Below, one piece after another: positions 25,824 through 34,860 of a DNA stretch of 43,529 nucleotides (within the stretch, counting starts at the first letter, position 1; each line of letters starts with the position of its first letter). The notes beneath the pieces were generated by a model. The model did no database searches. It had not been told where the DNA came from and worked only from the letters and a program-made list of their open reading frames with translations. The stretch is from an uncultured Candidatus Melainabacteria bacterium (GTDB taxonomy: Bacteria; Cyanobacteriota; Vampirovibrionia; Gastranaerophilales; Gastranaerophilaceae). The stretch lies in assembly GCA_934754735.1 (NCBI GenBank), contig CAKVJE010000003.1, forward strand, positions 1-43,529, read 5' to 3'. The translations under genes and the position numbers were made by a program.

Positions 25824-28379
25824 TTATTTAGTTAATTCTTGCATAAGCAATTTATCGAAGTAGTACAATGTCATTTGAACTAATTGATCCAAGTCAATTT
25901 TGGATTTATCGCCTTTACGATTATCTTTACCATACCAGTTACGTTGATTATCAGCATCTTCAACTCTGCTATTGCCGTTTCCTGTGCCGTATGGGCAGTC
26001 ATATAAGTTTTGTTGTAACGCTTTTATCGCTTCTTTTTGTGCATTTCTGAATACATTTGTAACAGTTTGTTTATCAATTTCCGGATATTTAGAAATCACT
26101 TTTACTAACAATGCATTCATTGTTGTTTGGTAATCGTTATCGTCATCAGTTTGACTTAAGTGAACAGTACCGTCTTCATGAGTTGTCACTTCGCCTGCAT
26201 AGCTTACTGTTTCATCATTGCCAAATGTAGTCGCTGTGTTATAGTTCTTTAAACCATTTGTTAATGTAGAATCAGCATAAGATGTGCGTTTTGTAAATGT
26301 TTCCATTAATTTTGGATTTGTTTGAAGCTTATCAAGCATTTTTTCTAGGTTATTCATAACTTTATCTACGAATTTAGTTAAATCATTAGATGTAGAAGAG
26401 TTGAAGTCATTGTAAGTAGTAATCCATGCTGATTGCAACAATTTTTCTAATACATCTTCGCCACTTAGTTTAGCAAGTGCATCTTTGTATGCACTTCTTC
26501 CAAGTTTAGATTTTAATTTAGTAAGAATTGTATCATAAACAGTAGTTGTGTCTTGTTCTTGGAATACAATTTTACCGTCTTTATTTATGCCAAATTCAGT
26601 ATGAATAGTGCGTTTGTTGTTAATTTTGTAAGAACAATTTGCAACAATATCATCAGCTACATCAAGAACGCCATCTTTAATTATTGCAGTACTTTCTTTG
26701 ATGTTGTTGTTTTGTTCTTCTGTTTGGTTTGACACCGGAGCTGTGCTCTTAGTTTCTGTTGAAGGTGTTGCTTTTGGTAAAGTTTTATCGTTTGTAAGTT
26801 TGTTAGTTAAAATATTGTTGAATTTGTAAAGTACAATGTCTACAACATTTTGCATAGAAATACTATAGTTTTTTGTATTAGCTACAGGATTGATGCCATT
26901 ACCGTTAATAGCCGATAGAGCTTCTTGTTGTGCTTGATGGAAAATAATTTTCAACGTAGATTTATCAACATTCGGATATTTACTGTAAATTCTTTCTAGC
27001 AATTGTTGCATTGTGTTTTGGAATTGTTTGTCGCTTGCGTCATTATCTAAATGAAATTCTCCTGTATCATATTTTCTAGGGTTACGACAGTCAATCACAA
27101 CGTTATCTTTATAATTTGCTAAATCTTTAGTATCTACAGTCGTATCAGTATAGTAAGCCAAGTTTTCAGGATTTTCAGCTAAACCATTTAATATAGTGCT
27201 CAACCCGGATAATACTTTTTGAACAAAATCTTTGGTGTTTGCATTTGTAGAATTCATGCTTTCTGTAACTTGAGTCCAAGCAATTTTAAACAATTGTTCA
27301 AGTGCTTTATCTCCAATAGAGTTTTTTAAGTAATCAGTATCATAACGAGCATCTCTTAAATATTTAATGCTATCTAATAATATCTTAAAGATTACTGTTG
27401 CATTAGAATCTGCTTTGCTTAATTCTACCGGGTTGAATGATTTTATATCTGACACAGAAGTTGGAATATCGGTTGATAGATGTTTTACTACATTTGACAT
27501 CGTTTTATACGCTTCTTTGTTGTTTACTGTAGTTGTAGATGTATTTGCAGGTTTTGTTTTTTCATCTTTTTTTGTACTATCTACCTTTTCTGAGTCATTA
27601 GTCTTTTCTGCTCTATTAGTTTTAACCTGTTGAAGAGCTTTGTTTAACAATTCATTATACCAAACCTCAATAGATTCAACTTGGTGCACGCCTTCATATT
27701 TGTTGATAGTTTCAACGTGTTCTTTAACTTCAGCTTTATACAATTTTTCAAACTCAGATTTAACAGTTGCCAATTCTTCATCTGTCAAAGCTGAATCAAA
27801 ACCATACTTTGCAAAATTCTTAGTAAAATTATCTGTAAATCTTTCGGTATAAGCATTGTATTTTACTTGTGCAATTACAATGTTTGCTTGTCCTCTTACC
27901 CAATCGTGAACGCCTTTGTCTGATTTATCCGAAATTACACTTGTATCTGCACAGGCTGCGGTTAAGGCTTCTCTAAAAGTTTTGATTTGAGCTTCTGTAG
28001 GTTCACTAGACAAGCCCCAACGTGTGTAACCTGTTTTAAAATCATTTACCCATACATCAATCTTTGTGTTAACAAGAGTATTGAGATTTGGTTGTGTTGT
28101 GGTAGTTTCTTCTGTAGAAGATGATTTATGGATATAAACTTCTATCTCGTCAGCCATAATAATAGTCTTGTTTGGGTCAGATTTGTTATCAATAATGTAA
28201 GTAATTCCACATTTGTCTAGATATTCTTTTACTTTGTCAATATCACCAGCTGCTGCTAGTTCCATCAATTTACTTCTGTCAAATTTTTCTGCTTCTACGT
28301 ATTCCATTTTAATGGGTTGTATTGTCGTTTCATTGCGGTTGCCTCTAACATGTAGATTAGTAGAATTGATTATACTCAT
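25824..28379 (-). CDS. Large protein with internal repeats, unknown function
   Basis: The 851-residue product is acidic, rich in Thr, Asn, Lys and Asp, with no signal peptide. Two units of about 220 residues (about 335-550 and 620-850) are related. Each has a DALEQLFKIAW/DVLEKLLQSAW helix, a Thr/Asn segment, HLDNDASDKQFQNTMQQLL or HLSQTDDDNDYQTTMNALL, a YPNVDK/YPEIDK turn, AQQEALSAI/AQKEAIKAL, and VDIVLYKFNNIL/VQMTLYYFDKLL. Between them lies a low-complexity Thr/Asn/Glu linker. The N-terminal 270 residues carry a second, shorter repeat (RWGLSSEPTEAQIKTF and KYGFDSALTDEELATV). It starts MSIINSTNLHVRG. GGAG precedes ATG 28379. It is coupled to a 93-residue gene upstream. Function unknown. Confidence 0.75.
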   Translation of the reverse strand: MSIINSTNLHVRGNRNETTIQPIKMEYVEAEKFDRSKLMELAAAGDIDKVKEYLDKCGITYIIDNKSDPNKTIIMADEIEVYIHKSSSTEETTTTQPNLNTLVNTKIDVWVNDFKTGYTRWGLSSEPTEAQIKTFREALTAACADTSVISDKSDKGVHDWVRGQANIVIAQVKYNAYTERFTDNFTKNFAKYGFDSALTDEELATVKSEFEKLYKAEVKEHVETINKYEGVHQVESIEVWYNELLNKALQQVKTNRAEKTNDSEKVDSTKKDEKTKPANTSTTTVNNKEAYKTMSNVVKHLSTDIPTSVSDIKSFNPVELSKADSNATVIFKILLDSIKYLRDARYDTDYLKNSIGDKALEQLFKIAWTQVTESMNSTNANTKDFVQKVLSGLSTILNGLAENPENLAYYTDTTVDTKDLANYKDNVVIDCRNPRKYDTGEFHLDNDASDKQFQNTMQQLLERIYSKYPNVDKSTLKIIFHQAQQEALSAINGNGINPVANTKNYSISMQNVVDIVLYKFNNILTNKLTNDKTLPKATPSTETKSTAPVSNQTEEQNNNIKESTAIIKDGVLDVADDIVANCSYKINNKRTIHTEFGINKDGKIVFQEQDTTTVYDTILTKLKSKLGRSAYKDALAKLSGEDVLEKLLQSAWITTYNDFNSSTSNDLTKFVDKVMNNLEKMLDKLQTNPKLMETFTKRTSYADSTLTNGLKNYNTATTFGNDETVSYAGEVTTHEDGTVHLSQTDDDNDYQTTMNALLVKVISKYPEIDKQTVTNVFRNAQKEAIKALQQNLYDCPYGTGNGNSRVEDADNQRNWYGKDNRKGDKSKIDLDQLVQMTLYYFDKLLMQELTK

Positions 28380-28390
28380 ATTTACTCTCC

Positions 28391-28672
28391 TTATTTTTTA
28401 AAATAGTGCATTGTAACTTTATTTTCGCATTCAAACATTACGAACAATTTATCAGTATTTTCTGAAATATCAATACTGCAAGAATCTGTAAGCGGATATC
28501 TCTTAACGTCGTGAGTTAAGTTCCAAGTTTTTTCCAGATAATCTTTAGCATCCTTGGCTGAATTGATTTGTTTGAAAGCGTCCAATTTTTTGATAACTTC
28601 ATTCAAAGCTGTTTCATTTTTGTTGCCATTAGAAGAGATTACGGAATAAATGCTGTAATTGTTAATATCCAA
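28391..28672 (-). CDS. Small hypothetical protein (93 aa, TTG start)
   Basis: A TTG at 28672 with AGGAG 7 nt upstream is the best start and gives 93 residues (LDINNYSIYSVISSNGNKNE...). The longer frame to 28747 has no ribosome site. The product is a small alpha/beta protein with a C terminus KLFVMFECENKVTMHYFKK. It is 11 bp upstream of the repeat protein, so the two are likely one operon. No family is recognised. Confidence 0.6.
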   Translation of the reverse strand: MDINNYSIYSVISSNGNKNETALNEVIKKLDAFKQINSAKDAKDYLEKTWNLTHDVKRYPLTDSCSIDISENTDKLFVMFECENKVTMHYFKK

Positions 28673-28692
28673 TTTTCTACTCCTTTTGTTTT

Positions 28693-28711
28693 GTAATACT
28701 CTATGTATTAC
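28693..28711. promoter_or_regulatory. Inverted repeat GTAATAC-N5-GTATTAC
   Basis: Perfect 7-bp arms lie about 20 bp before the TTG start of the 93-residue gene, where an operator or the promoter would be. Confidence 0.45.
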
Positions 28712-28802
28712 GGCACAATTTTTGAAAACTTTAATAATTTTTAGCAAATTGTTACAAAACTTTATGCAAAAAGATGAGTTTTTTTAATTTTGCATGCGTA
28801 GA

Positions 28803-30191
28803 TTATCTTATGAAAATATCCGAATGATTGTCACGTCCACCAATATTTATAAGTTTTAATTTATCCAATATTTCGTTGTATTCTTTTAATTCAGCTTCTG
28901 AAATTTCTTTGCCTATAGGATAAGCTTGGTGATGTTTTTCGGCAAACTTTATACAGCCACGAGATTTTTTTATAATGTTTTTCATTATATCAAAACATTT
29001 ATCCTTATCCATATTTTGCATTGTGAAAGCAGGATGAGCAAAGCCTAGCATTGCATCCTCATCTTTTGCATATTTCATAATGTCATCAATCGTTTTTTCA
29101 TAGGAGCTTGAAGGCGTATTTTCATCAATTTTTTGCGGAAAAATTTCTTCTTCAAGGATTTTCTTTAACTTAACATCTATTTCAGAGCTTTGGGTTTGTA
29201 TGTTATTGCGCTTTATGTATTCACTAAGTTCATACGGCGTTAGTTGCTTATTATCAGCTTTCAAGCTTGTCATTATTTCTGAGTACAAACTATTTGCATC
29301 TTTTCCTTGTTCTCGCGCCATTTGCACAACTCTGAATTTTGTGTGAATATAATTCCATATTCGCCAATGTTGGTTTAGGAAGCATAATTTTTTATCAGGA
29401 TTTGTATAAAATTTTCTGTATTCAATATTGTTGAAATCGCTTGTGTGGTAATGAAAACAAGCTTTATTCATAGCAGAGAAGATTTGTTGCAATCTTGATT
29501 CGTAAATCGAATTGAAAAAATCATTTGTTTTTTTTGAAAATGGATTTAAACCAAAAACAAGCATTTCCGGCATTTGAACCTCAGAATTAAAACGCTTAAA
29601 CCTTTTGCTATTCTTTTGACAAGGGAATATAAAACTTACTTCTGACGCCGGCACAAATTTAACATTTTCGAACTTCTTTGGATTCTGCGCGATAATTTTT
29701 AATGCTTCTTTAACTCCTTCAACTCCATCATGGTCGCTAAGCGCAAAGATGAATTTTTTGCCGTTCATTTTATTTAATTTGTCGCCGTAATTAGCAGCTT
29801 CTTCTAATAAATTCGCAACACTAATTTGCCCGTCCGAATAATTGGAGTGCGAATGTAAATCTGCTTGGAATATACCATTCTTAATGTTTTCTGCAGACGC
29901 TACATAATTCTGCTCAGAAAGTTTTGACAACTCTTTCAGCATTTCTTGTTTTGTCATTACACACTTTAAATCTTTACTTGAAATCTTTTCGCCCAGTTCT
30001 TTTGACAAATCTTTTGCTAAAACGCGCAAATAATCAGTTTGGTGTTTGTATGCCAAACCTCCTGCGACGAGCGCAGCAGTTGCGACTCCGCCAATAATTC
30101 CAACTTCTTTTTTAGGAATTTGATGGGTGGATTCTTTAGTATTTGCTCTAAAGTTAACAATATTAAATTGTGCGACCGGTAGAATTTTCAT
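28803..30191 (-). CDS. PHP-domain phosphoesterase with lineage-type N terminus
   Basis: The 462-residue product opens MKILPVAQFNIVNFRANTKE, has a hydrophobic segment (about 31-48), and then a PHP metal-hydrolase domain: ADLHSHSNYSDG (HSH at 113-115), FALSDHDGVEGV (DHD at 153-155), SEVSF, a later GFAHPAF, and a final GGRDNHSD. PHP proteins cut phosphoesters, for example 3',5'-nucleotides or histidinol phosphate. An insertion of about 200 residues separates the metal segments. The start lies 1 bp after the stop of the upstream gene, so they form an operon. Substrate unknown. Confidence 0.8.
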   Translation of the reverse strand: MKILPVAQFNIVNFRANTKESTHQIPKKEVGIIGGVATAALVAGGLAYKHQTDYLRVLAKDLSKELGEKISSKDLKCVMTKQEMLKELSKLSEQNYVASAENIKNGIFQADLHSHSNYSDGQISVANLLEEAANYGDKLNKMNGKKFIFALSDHDGVEGVKEALKIIAQNPKKFENVKFVPASEVSFIFPCQKNSKRFKRFNSEVQMPEMLVFGLNPFSKKTNDFFNSIYESRLQQIFSAMNKACFHYHTSDFNNIEYRKFYTNPDKKLCFLNQHWRIWNYIHTKFRVVQMAREQGKDANSLYSEIMTSLKADNKQLTPYELSEYIKRNNIQTQSSEIDVKLKKILEEEIFPQKIDENTPSSSYEKTIDDIMKYAKDEDAMLGFAHPAFTMQNMDKDKCFDIMKNIIKKSRGCIKFAEKHHQAYPIGKEISEAELKEYNEILDKLKLINIGGRDNHSDIFIR

Positions 30192-30192
30192 T

Positions 30193-31395
30193 TTACTTTA
30201 AACTTTTGAGTAACTCTTTATAACGGTTTGCAATATCATCGTCGTTCTTAAAATATTCCGAAAAACGATAACTTTGGTCATCTGTGCAGTATTTTATAAC
30301 ATCTTTAATTAAATCATATTTTGTATCAGTCGACATTTGGTAGAAATCATTTTCTAACCTTTCACGATTTCGAAGTTTTGATTTTATATATCCGTCATTA
30401 ATTTTAGCTTGCCAAGCATTAACTTGGGTTACATTGGAGTTAACTACAAATGCTGATTGAGCAATATCTTTAAAAAATGAATCAGTTTTGCCGGCATGAT
30501 CTTTTTTTAAATTCGCATACATAATTTCTGCACAAAATGCAAAATTCTTAGCAATTTCTCTATCTTCTGGGCTTTTTATCTTTTGAGCAACTTTTCTATT
30601 GAAAAGAGCAGCTTTATAAGGGTCGGTTGTTGTTTCAATTTTTTTAAAATATTCTGAAACTATTTTGTCTGCCGGTGAATATCTGTATCCCATTAACCAA
30701 GAAGCGGCAGCTATTCCGGCTTGGGCTAGATTTACCTTTATATATGCATTATCTATTACTTTTTTGGCTATTTCATCTAATTTTGAAAGAATACTTTTAA
30801 CTTGCGCTTTTGTATAAACACTCGGAAATGTGTCCGGATGGTTTAAGCTTACAATTCTTTGATCTAAATTATCCCACAATTCACCTTTAAAATTGTTTAC
30901 AACATATTCATCCGAAGTTGTGTTGCCTGTTCCTTTTAAAATTATATATCCTTTATCCAAATCGCTTCCGGGGAAGGCTTTTCGAAGTCCGAGAGAACAA
31001 GTCGGGTCATACCCAAAATCAATAATGTCGTGGGAGGAATCGCCTCTACGATAATTTAATGTTCGCGAAATGTTTTCAATACAGGATTTGAATGTCGAAT
31101 CAATTTGCGAACTTATCTCTCTTAAATTAGGAAATTTTGTAAATTCACAAAACTTTTGTATGAACGCCTGTTTGTCAAAATTTGTTGTTAATTTATCCAG
31201 AAATGAATAATTGTCAGCTCTTATTGCTTTGTCGTAATAATCGTTGCAATGCGCATCTAAATATTTCGCAAAACGCAAATTTTCCCACCACTTTAAAGCG
31301 TCTTGATAGTTGTGAACTGTGTAGCCGTATATCCTCTGTGGTGTTCCTTGATAGCTGGGAGAAGACTGCGATTTTTGAATGCCGAAAATTCTCAT
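30193..31395 (-). CDS. Hypothetical protein with lineage-type N terminus
   Basis: The 400-residue product starts MRIFGIQKSQSSPSYQG, another short N-terminal segment of the kind shared by neighbours. The rest has no clear family: a Tyr/Trp-rich start (HNYQDALKWWENLRFAKYL), an alpha/beta centre with IDFGYDPTCSLG, DLDKGYIILKGTGNTTSDEY and a helical C-terminal half. AGAGGTG lies just before ATG 31395; the longer frame would include the promoter. It is co-transcribed with the PHP gene. The GYIILKG and DxDKG features suggest nucleotide binding, but this is weak. Confidence 0.65.
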   Translation of the reverse strand: MRIFGIQKSQSSPSYQGTPQRIYGYTVHNYQDALKWWENLRFAKYLDAHCNDYYDKAIRADNYSFLDKLTTNFDKQAFIQKFCEFTKFPNLREISSQIDSTFKSCIENISRTLNYRRGDSSHDIIDFGYDPTCSLGLRKAFPGSDLDKGYIILKGTGNTTSDEYVVNNFKGELWDNLDQRIVSLNHPDTFPSVYTKAQVKSILSKLDEIAKKVIDNAYIKVNLAQAGIAAASWLMGYRYSPADKIVSEYFKKIETTTDPYKAALFNRKVAQKIKSPEDREIAKNFAFCAEIMYANLKKDHAGKTDSFFKDIAQSAFVVNSNVTQVNAWQAKINDGYIKSKLRNRERLENDFYQMSTDTKYDLIKDVIKYCTDDQSYRFSEYFKNDDDIANRYKELLKSLK

Positions 31396-31419
31396 ACACA
31401 CACCTCTAATATACGAGGT

Positions 31420-31448
31420 ATTGTACAATTATTTTAAACAATTGTCAA
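31420..31448 (-). promoter_or_regulatory. Strong sigma-70-type promoter of the PHP operon
   Basis: On the minus strand, TTGACA, a 17-bp spacer and TACAAT match consensus closely. The -10 box lies about 25 bp before the ATG at 31395. Confidence 0.85.
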
Positions 31449-31475
31449 TATTATATTTGGTACAGATTTTGCAAA

Positions 31476-31985
31476 TTAGCCCAAATCTAAATCTTTGATT
31501 TTATTAATATCATCTGCACAAGTCCAATTTTCATCGTACAAATTGACCATTACAAATTTTTTGAAAGAAGAATATTGCCAATCTCTTGGTTTGTTTGCGC
31601 AGGCGTGTTTTACAGGGTTATAGTGTATGTAATCCAAATATTTCATCAAATCATTTTGACTATTTATTTTATTGCCGGAATATCCTTTTTGCCAAACAAT
31701 TTTATCTGCCGGCTTGTAACTGTCATCTAAATTGTGAGTAAAATATTGTTTGATATTTGATATAATTTTTGAGGCGTCTTCAATTGGTGCCGGCTTTATA
31801 ATCATGTGGAAATGATCCGGCAAAATTACACCCGCAACAAAATCATAGTTGTAATTTTGCTTAGATTTTATGATTGCTGTTTTCAATAATGAAATATTAT
31901 CAATTAATATTGGTTTCATGTCAGTTGTAGTAACTGTCACAAATATAGAGTTGTTATCTGATTCTAATAGCTTATAGTTTGACAT
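31476..31985 (-). CDS. REP-associated tyrosine (Y1) transposase
   Basis: The 169-residue product matches the Y1_Tnp/RAYT family: AGVILPDHFHMIIKP holds the HFH metal motif, and MKYLDYIHYNPVKHACANKP holds the region of the catalytic tyrosine and the conserved HYNPVKH segment. Such enzymes nick single-stranded DNA and can mobilise or maintain REP palindromes. It is full length and alone, with no IS ends visible, so it is likely domesticated. Several palindromic elements in this window may be its substrates. Confidence 0.85.
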   Translation of the reverse strand: MSNYKLLESDNNSIFVTVTTTDMKPILIDNISLLKTAIIKSKQNYNYDFVAGVILPDHFHMIIKPAPIEDASKIISNIKQYFTHNLDDSYKPADKIVWQKGYSGNKINSQNDLMKYLDYIHYNPVKHACANKPRDWQYSSFKKFVMVNLYDENWTCADDINKIKDLDLG

Positions 31986-32084
31986 ATATGTATTGTATCA
32001 TCAAAAAATTATGTAGTAAAAATTTTTTATGTATTGTAAAACTATATTATTGAAATAGATATTTCTTTAAACTAAAATATTGAT

Positions 32085-32798
32085 ATGTTAAGACAATTTT
32101 TGATTATAGCTTTATTGTTTTTAAATTTTGCGCCGGCTTTCGCGGAAGAAGCGCAAATCAAGGAAACATACAAGCTTCAAGGACAGGTTGAATACGATGA
32201 TAACCCTGTGGAAACGATTTATCTTGACGAAAACGTTGATAAACCAAAGGTAAATATCCCACAGCGTTCACTTACGCTTCCAGTCGGCGTCTTAAATATT
32301 ACAACAAACACTAACACGCCCAGGAGTGCCCTTGCAAGGGCGTCAGTAAGCAGAAACAATTTGAAAGACATTCTTCCTCTCAGCGGAACATTGTCTGATC
32401 AAATTGGAAAAGGAGTTACTTATGGTTCGCTCTGGGGTGAAGAAATTTCTTTTTCACAAATCGAATCTACTACAGGTGTTTTTTTAAGATACGATTCTCC
32501 TAAGTATTTTTCTTTAGATACAAAATTTAGGCAATCATCTTCTCAAGATGTCGGTACGCAATATGGTACGGTTCGTATAACTCCGGAATGGCACATAACT
32601 GATAAATTGACGTTAAAAAATTCGTTTACTAATTATGTAAGTAGACCAAAAAATAAAAATGAAATAACATTAGTTTATACGCCTGCATTAAAAAAATACG
32701 CAGAGTCTTTGAAATTTGAATTGGGCGTTGCTCAATCATATTATTCTAACGGAAGACAAAGCTCTGCAATTAATTTTTCAACAGGTTTTAAGTTGTAA
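32085..32798 (+). CDS. Exported protein, probably outer-membrane or periplasmic
   Basis: The 237-residue product has a signal peptide (MLRQFLIIALLFLNFAPAFA, cleavage after AFA). A Pro/Asn-rich linker follows, and a C-terminal half (about 120-237) shows alternating beta-strand pattern (TLKNSFTNYVSRPKNKNEITLVY, LGVAQSYY, SAINFSTGFKL). The last residues resemble the ends of beta-barrel proteins. A ribosome site is not visible. It precedes the FtsB-like gene by 29 bp. Confidence 0.65.
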   Translation: MLRQFLIIALLFLNFAPAFAEEAQIKETYKLQGQVEYDDNPVETIYLDENVDKPKVNIPQRSLTLPVGVLNITTNTNTPRSALARASVSRNNLKDILPLSGTLSDQIGKGVTYGSLWGEEISFSQIESTTGVFLRYDSPKYFSLDTKFRQSSSQDVGTQYGTVRITPEWHITDKLTLKNSFTNYVSRPKNKNEITLVYTPALKKYAESLKFELGVAQSYYSNGRQSSAINFSTGFKL

Positions 32799-32827
32799 TT
32801 GACAGTAAAATTTTATATAATTGATTT

Positions 32828-33265
32828 ATGATACGATACAAGCAAGCAGAAAGAAGACCAAAAAGGGTCGTAAATAAGACTAAGAAAGAATCAGGAAGAG
32901 TTTCTGTTGAGAATAGACCACGTTCAAATTCGACTGCAAACGGATTTTACTATTCTTTTTTAACCGTTGTTTTGTTGCTTTGTTTGATTCAAATTACGAT
33001 TAGCGCAATTCTGAATATTTCAAAAATCGTTTCATACAAAGCAAAAATTGTTCAAATTACTAAAACTCGTGATTCTGCGTTGGCTTTGAATGAACAATTG
33101 AAAGATAATATCAAAAACTTCTCAAACGTTACCGGCTTGGAAGCTATTGCGAGAAATAATCTTAAAATGTCAGGTGAAGACGAAGTTTTAGTAATTATTA
33201 ATACTCCAAAAGAAGAAGAGAAAGAAGAAAAGCCGAAAATTATCGGATTAAGAAAACATGATTAA
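32828..33265 (+). CDS. FtsB/DivIC-like septum formation protein
   Basis: The 145-residue product has a basic N-terminal part, one membrane helix (about 42-66), then a coiled coil (KIVSYKAKIVQITKTRDSALALNEQLKDNI), and the conserved DivIC-type tail GLEAIARNNLKMSGEDEVLVIIN. FtsB/DivIC proteins link early and late division proteins at the septum. It overlaps the TPR gene by 8 bp. No good Shine-Dalgarno site is visible. Confidence 0.75.
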   Translation: MIRYKQAERRPKRVVNKTKKESGRVSVENRPRSNSTANGFYYSFLTVVLLLCLIQITISAILNISKIVSYKAKIVQITKTRDSALALNEQLKDNIKNFSNVTGLEAIARNNLKMSGEDEVLVIINTPKEEEKEEKPKIIGLRKHD

Positions 33266-34289
33266 AAATTTGTTGCAAGAAGGCTTTGCCTTAAAAAGCA
33301 AAGGACATTACAAACACGCAATTGAAGTTTTTTATAAAGCATTAGAGCTTGACAATACAAGCACAGAGCTTTTGCTGGAACTTGCGGATTTGTATCTCAA
33401 AATCGGAAATGAAGAAAAAGCATTGGGCTACATTGATACGATTTTAGAAAAAAATCCTGCACATATCGAGGCTTTGAAGTTTCTAAAAAATATTTTTATC
33501 AGCAAAAACGCTTGGCAAGAAGCTGAACAGACCGCAAAAAATATTTATTGTGTTTCTCATTCCAGTTCGGATTTGGCGGAAATTTTTAAACTGCTGATTA
33601 AACAGAATAAATTTGATGAGATTTTTGAGTATAATGCAGATACGAACGATTTTGTAGTTGTTATGGAAATCGCAAGAGCTTATTATTACAAAAAAGAATT
33701 TCAAAAAGCGCTTGATATTTTGTTGCCGTTTTGTGATGTTAATCAAGAAAATGAAGATTTTTTGCTTCTTTTAGGGCAAATTTATTATGCACTTAATCAA
33801 AAAGATAAATGTTTTGATTTTATTAATAAATTTAAGGATTTAACTGCGGAAAAATTGAATTTTATTGGACTTGTTGAAACTTATAGAGAAAATTTTCAGA
33901 CAGCGATTGCGTCATTTCTTGGTGCAATAAAAAAGGAACGCTCAAATCCTGATTATTATTTTAATTTAGCGAATGCTTATTATAAAAAAGGTGATTTGGA
34001 TTTCGCGAAAAAGTATTATAATACGGCAATTTCTATAGCGCCCGAAAATCAAACATATCATTTTGCGCTTGCGAATTTGTATTATTCTGAAAAACATTAT
34101 AAAAAAGCGCTTGAAGAGTTGGTTGGAGATTTTTTTGAAGCAAGATTTTTGAAATCCGTAATTCTTTATGAAACAGGGTATTTGGCGCTTGCAAGAAAGG
34201 AGCTTAGAAATTTACAAACCGAATATCCGGAGCGCGAAATGGTTACAGAGTATTTGAGTAGGATTAATTCAGAATTAGGGCTTAACTAA
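33258..34289 (+). CDS. Tetratricopeptide-repeat protein
   Basis: The 343-residue product consists of repeated 34-residue TPR helices, for example GHYKHAIEVFYKALELDNTS, GNEEKALGYIDTILEKNPAH, KEFQKALDILLPF, NYYFNLANAYYKKGDLDFAKKYYNTAISIAPEN-type units and KHYKKALEELV. TPRs bind other proteins. There is no signal peptide. It overlaps the FtsB-like gene and probably works with cell-envelope or division partners, but the role is unknown. Confidence 0.85.
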   Translation: MIKNLLQEGFALKSKGHYKHAIEVFYKALELDNTSTELLLELADLYLKIGNEEKALGYIDTILEKNPAHIEALKFLKNIFISKNAWQEAEQTAKNIYCVSHSSSDLAEIFKLLIKQNKFDEIFEYNADTNDFVVVMEIARAYYYKKEFQKALDILLPFCDVNQENEDFLLLLGQIYYALNQKDKCFDFINKFKDLTAEKLNFIGLVETYRENFQTAIASFLGAIKKERSNPDYYFNLANAYYKKGDLDFAKKYYNTAISIAPENQTYHFALANLYYSEKHYKKALEELVGDFFEARFLKSVILYETGYLALARKELRNLQTEYPEREMVTEYLSRINSELGLN

Positions 34290-34653
34290 AAAATTCAGTT
34301 TGTTTGAACTTATTCCAAAAATAATTTAGCCTATCTTTGTCATGGAGATACCAGAAGCCGATTAAGACTTCAAACGCTGTTGCAGGGCGATATTCGTGCT
34401 GGATTGAACGTCTTGCAACCGGAATTGATAAGTTGCGCCCACGCCTTGCAAGCTCTTGTTCTTCTTCTGTAAGGTCTGGCATGATGTATTCTAGCATGTC
34501 CTTTTGAAAAGATGCTTTTACTCGGTCAGTTGTGATTTTATGAAGAAGCTTGCTGTTTGAGGTTTGTAGAATTGTATAATCTCTAACAAAAACTTCCCAA
34601 ACTGCATCGCCGATGTGTGCGTAATTTCTGAGTGGTATGATTTCTTTTTGCAT
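34282..34653 (-). CDS. mrnC: Mini-ribonuclease III
   Basis: The 123-residue product is an RNase III catalytic domain without the dsRNA-binding domain. It shows YAHIGDAVWEVFVRD (with D16 and E20 of the signature), a KASFQKDML segment, EEQELARRGRN and YRPATAFEVLIGFWYL with the second acidic pair. MrnC matures 23S rRNA in Bacillus and cyanobacteria, and helps define this lineage. It converges with the TPR gene by an 8-bp overlap. Confidence 0.93.
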   Translation of the reverse strand: MQKEIIPLRNYAHIGDAVWEVFVRDYTILQTSNSKLLHKITTDRVKASFQKDMLEYIMPDLTEEEQELARRGRNLSIPVARRSIQHEYRPATAFEVLIGFWYLHDKDRLNYFWNKFKQTEFFS

Positions 34654-34726
34654 AGATATATATTAGCACAACTATGCTGATTTAATACTCCAAATACATG
34701 AATTTAAAAAAAATATAAAAAAGGTC

Positions 34727-34754
34727 TTTACAAAAAAAATTTATTTGTTACTAT
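34727..34754 (+). promoter_or_regulatory. Promoter of tRNA-Asn
   Basis: TTTACA (34727-34732), a 16-bp spacer and TACTAT (34749-34754) lie 33 bp before the tRNA. Confidence 0.6.
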
Positions 34755-34787
34755 AGAGAAGTAAACTAAATATGGTTTTAGAAATAA

Positions 34788-34859
34788 TCCTCAGTAGCTC
34801 AATGGCGGAGCAACCGGCTGTTAACCGGTAGGTTGTTGGTTCGAGTCCAACCTGGGGAG
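34788..34859 (+). tRNA. tRNA-Asn (GTT)
   Basis: A full cloverleaf: acceptor TCCTCAG/CTGGGGA, D stem GCTC/GAGC, anticodon stem ACCGG/CCGGT with loop CTGTTAA (anticodon GTT), and T arm GTTGG-TTCGAGT-CCAAC. The discriminator is G. CCA is not encoded. Confidence 0.97.
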
Positions 34860-34860
34860 T

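Noticed and set aside
25767..25835. Small open frame with GAGGTG before ATG, running through a terminator hairpin
   Set aside because: Attractive as a leader peptide, but no gene follows on that strand; the hairpin is better explained as terminator of the convergent 851-residue gene.
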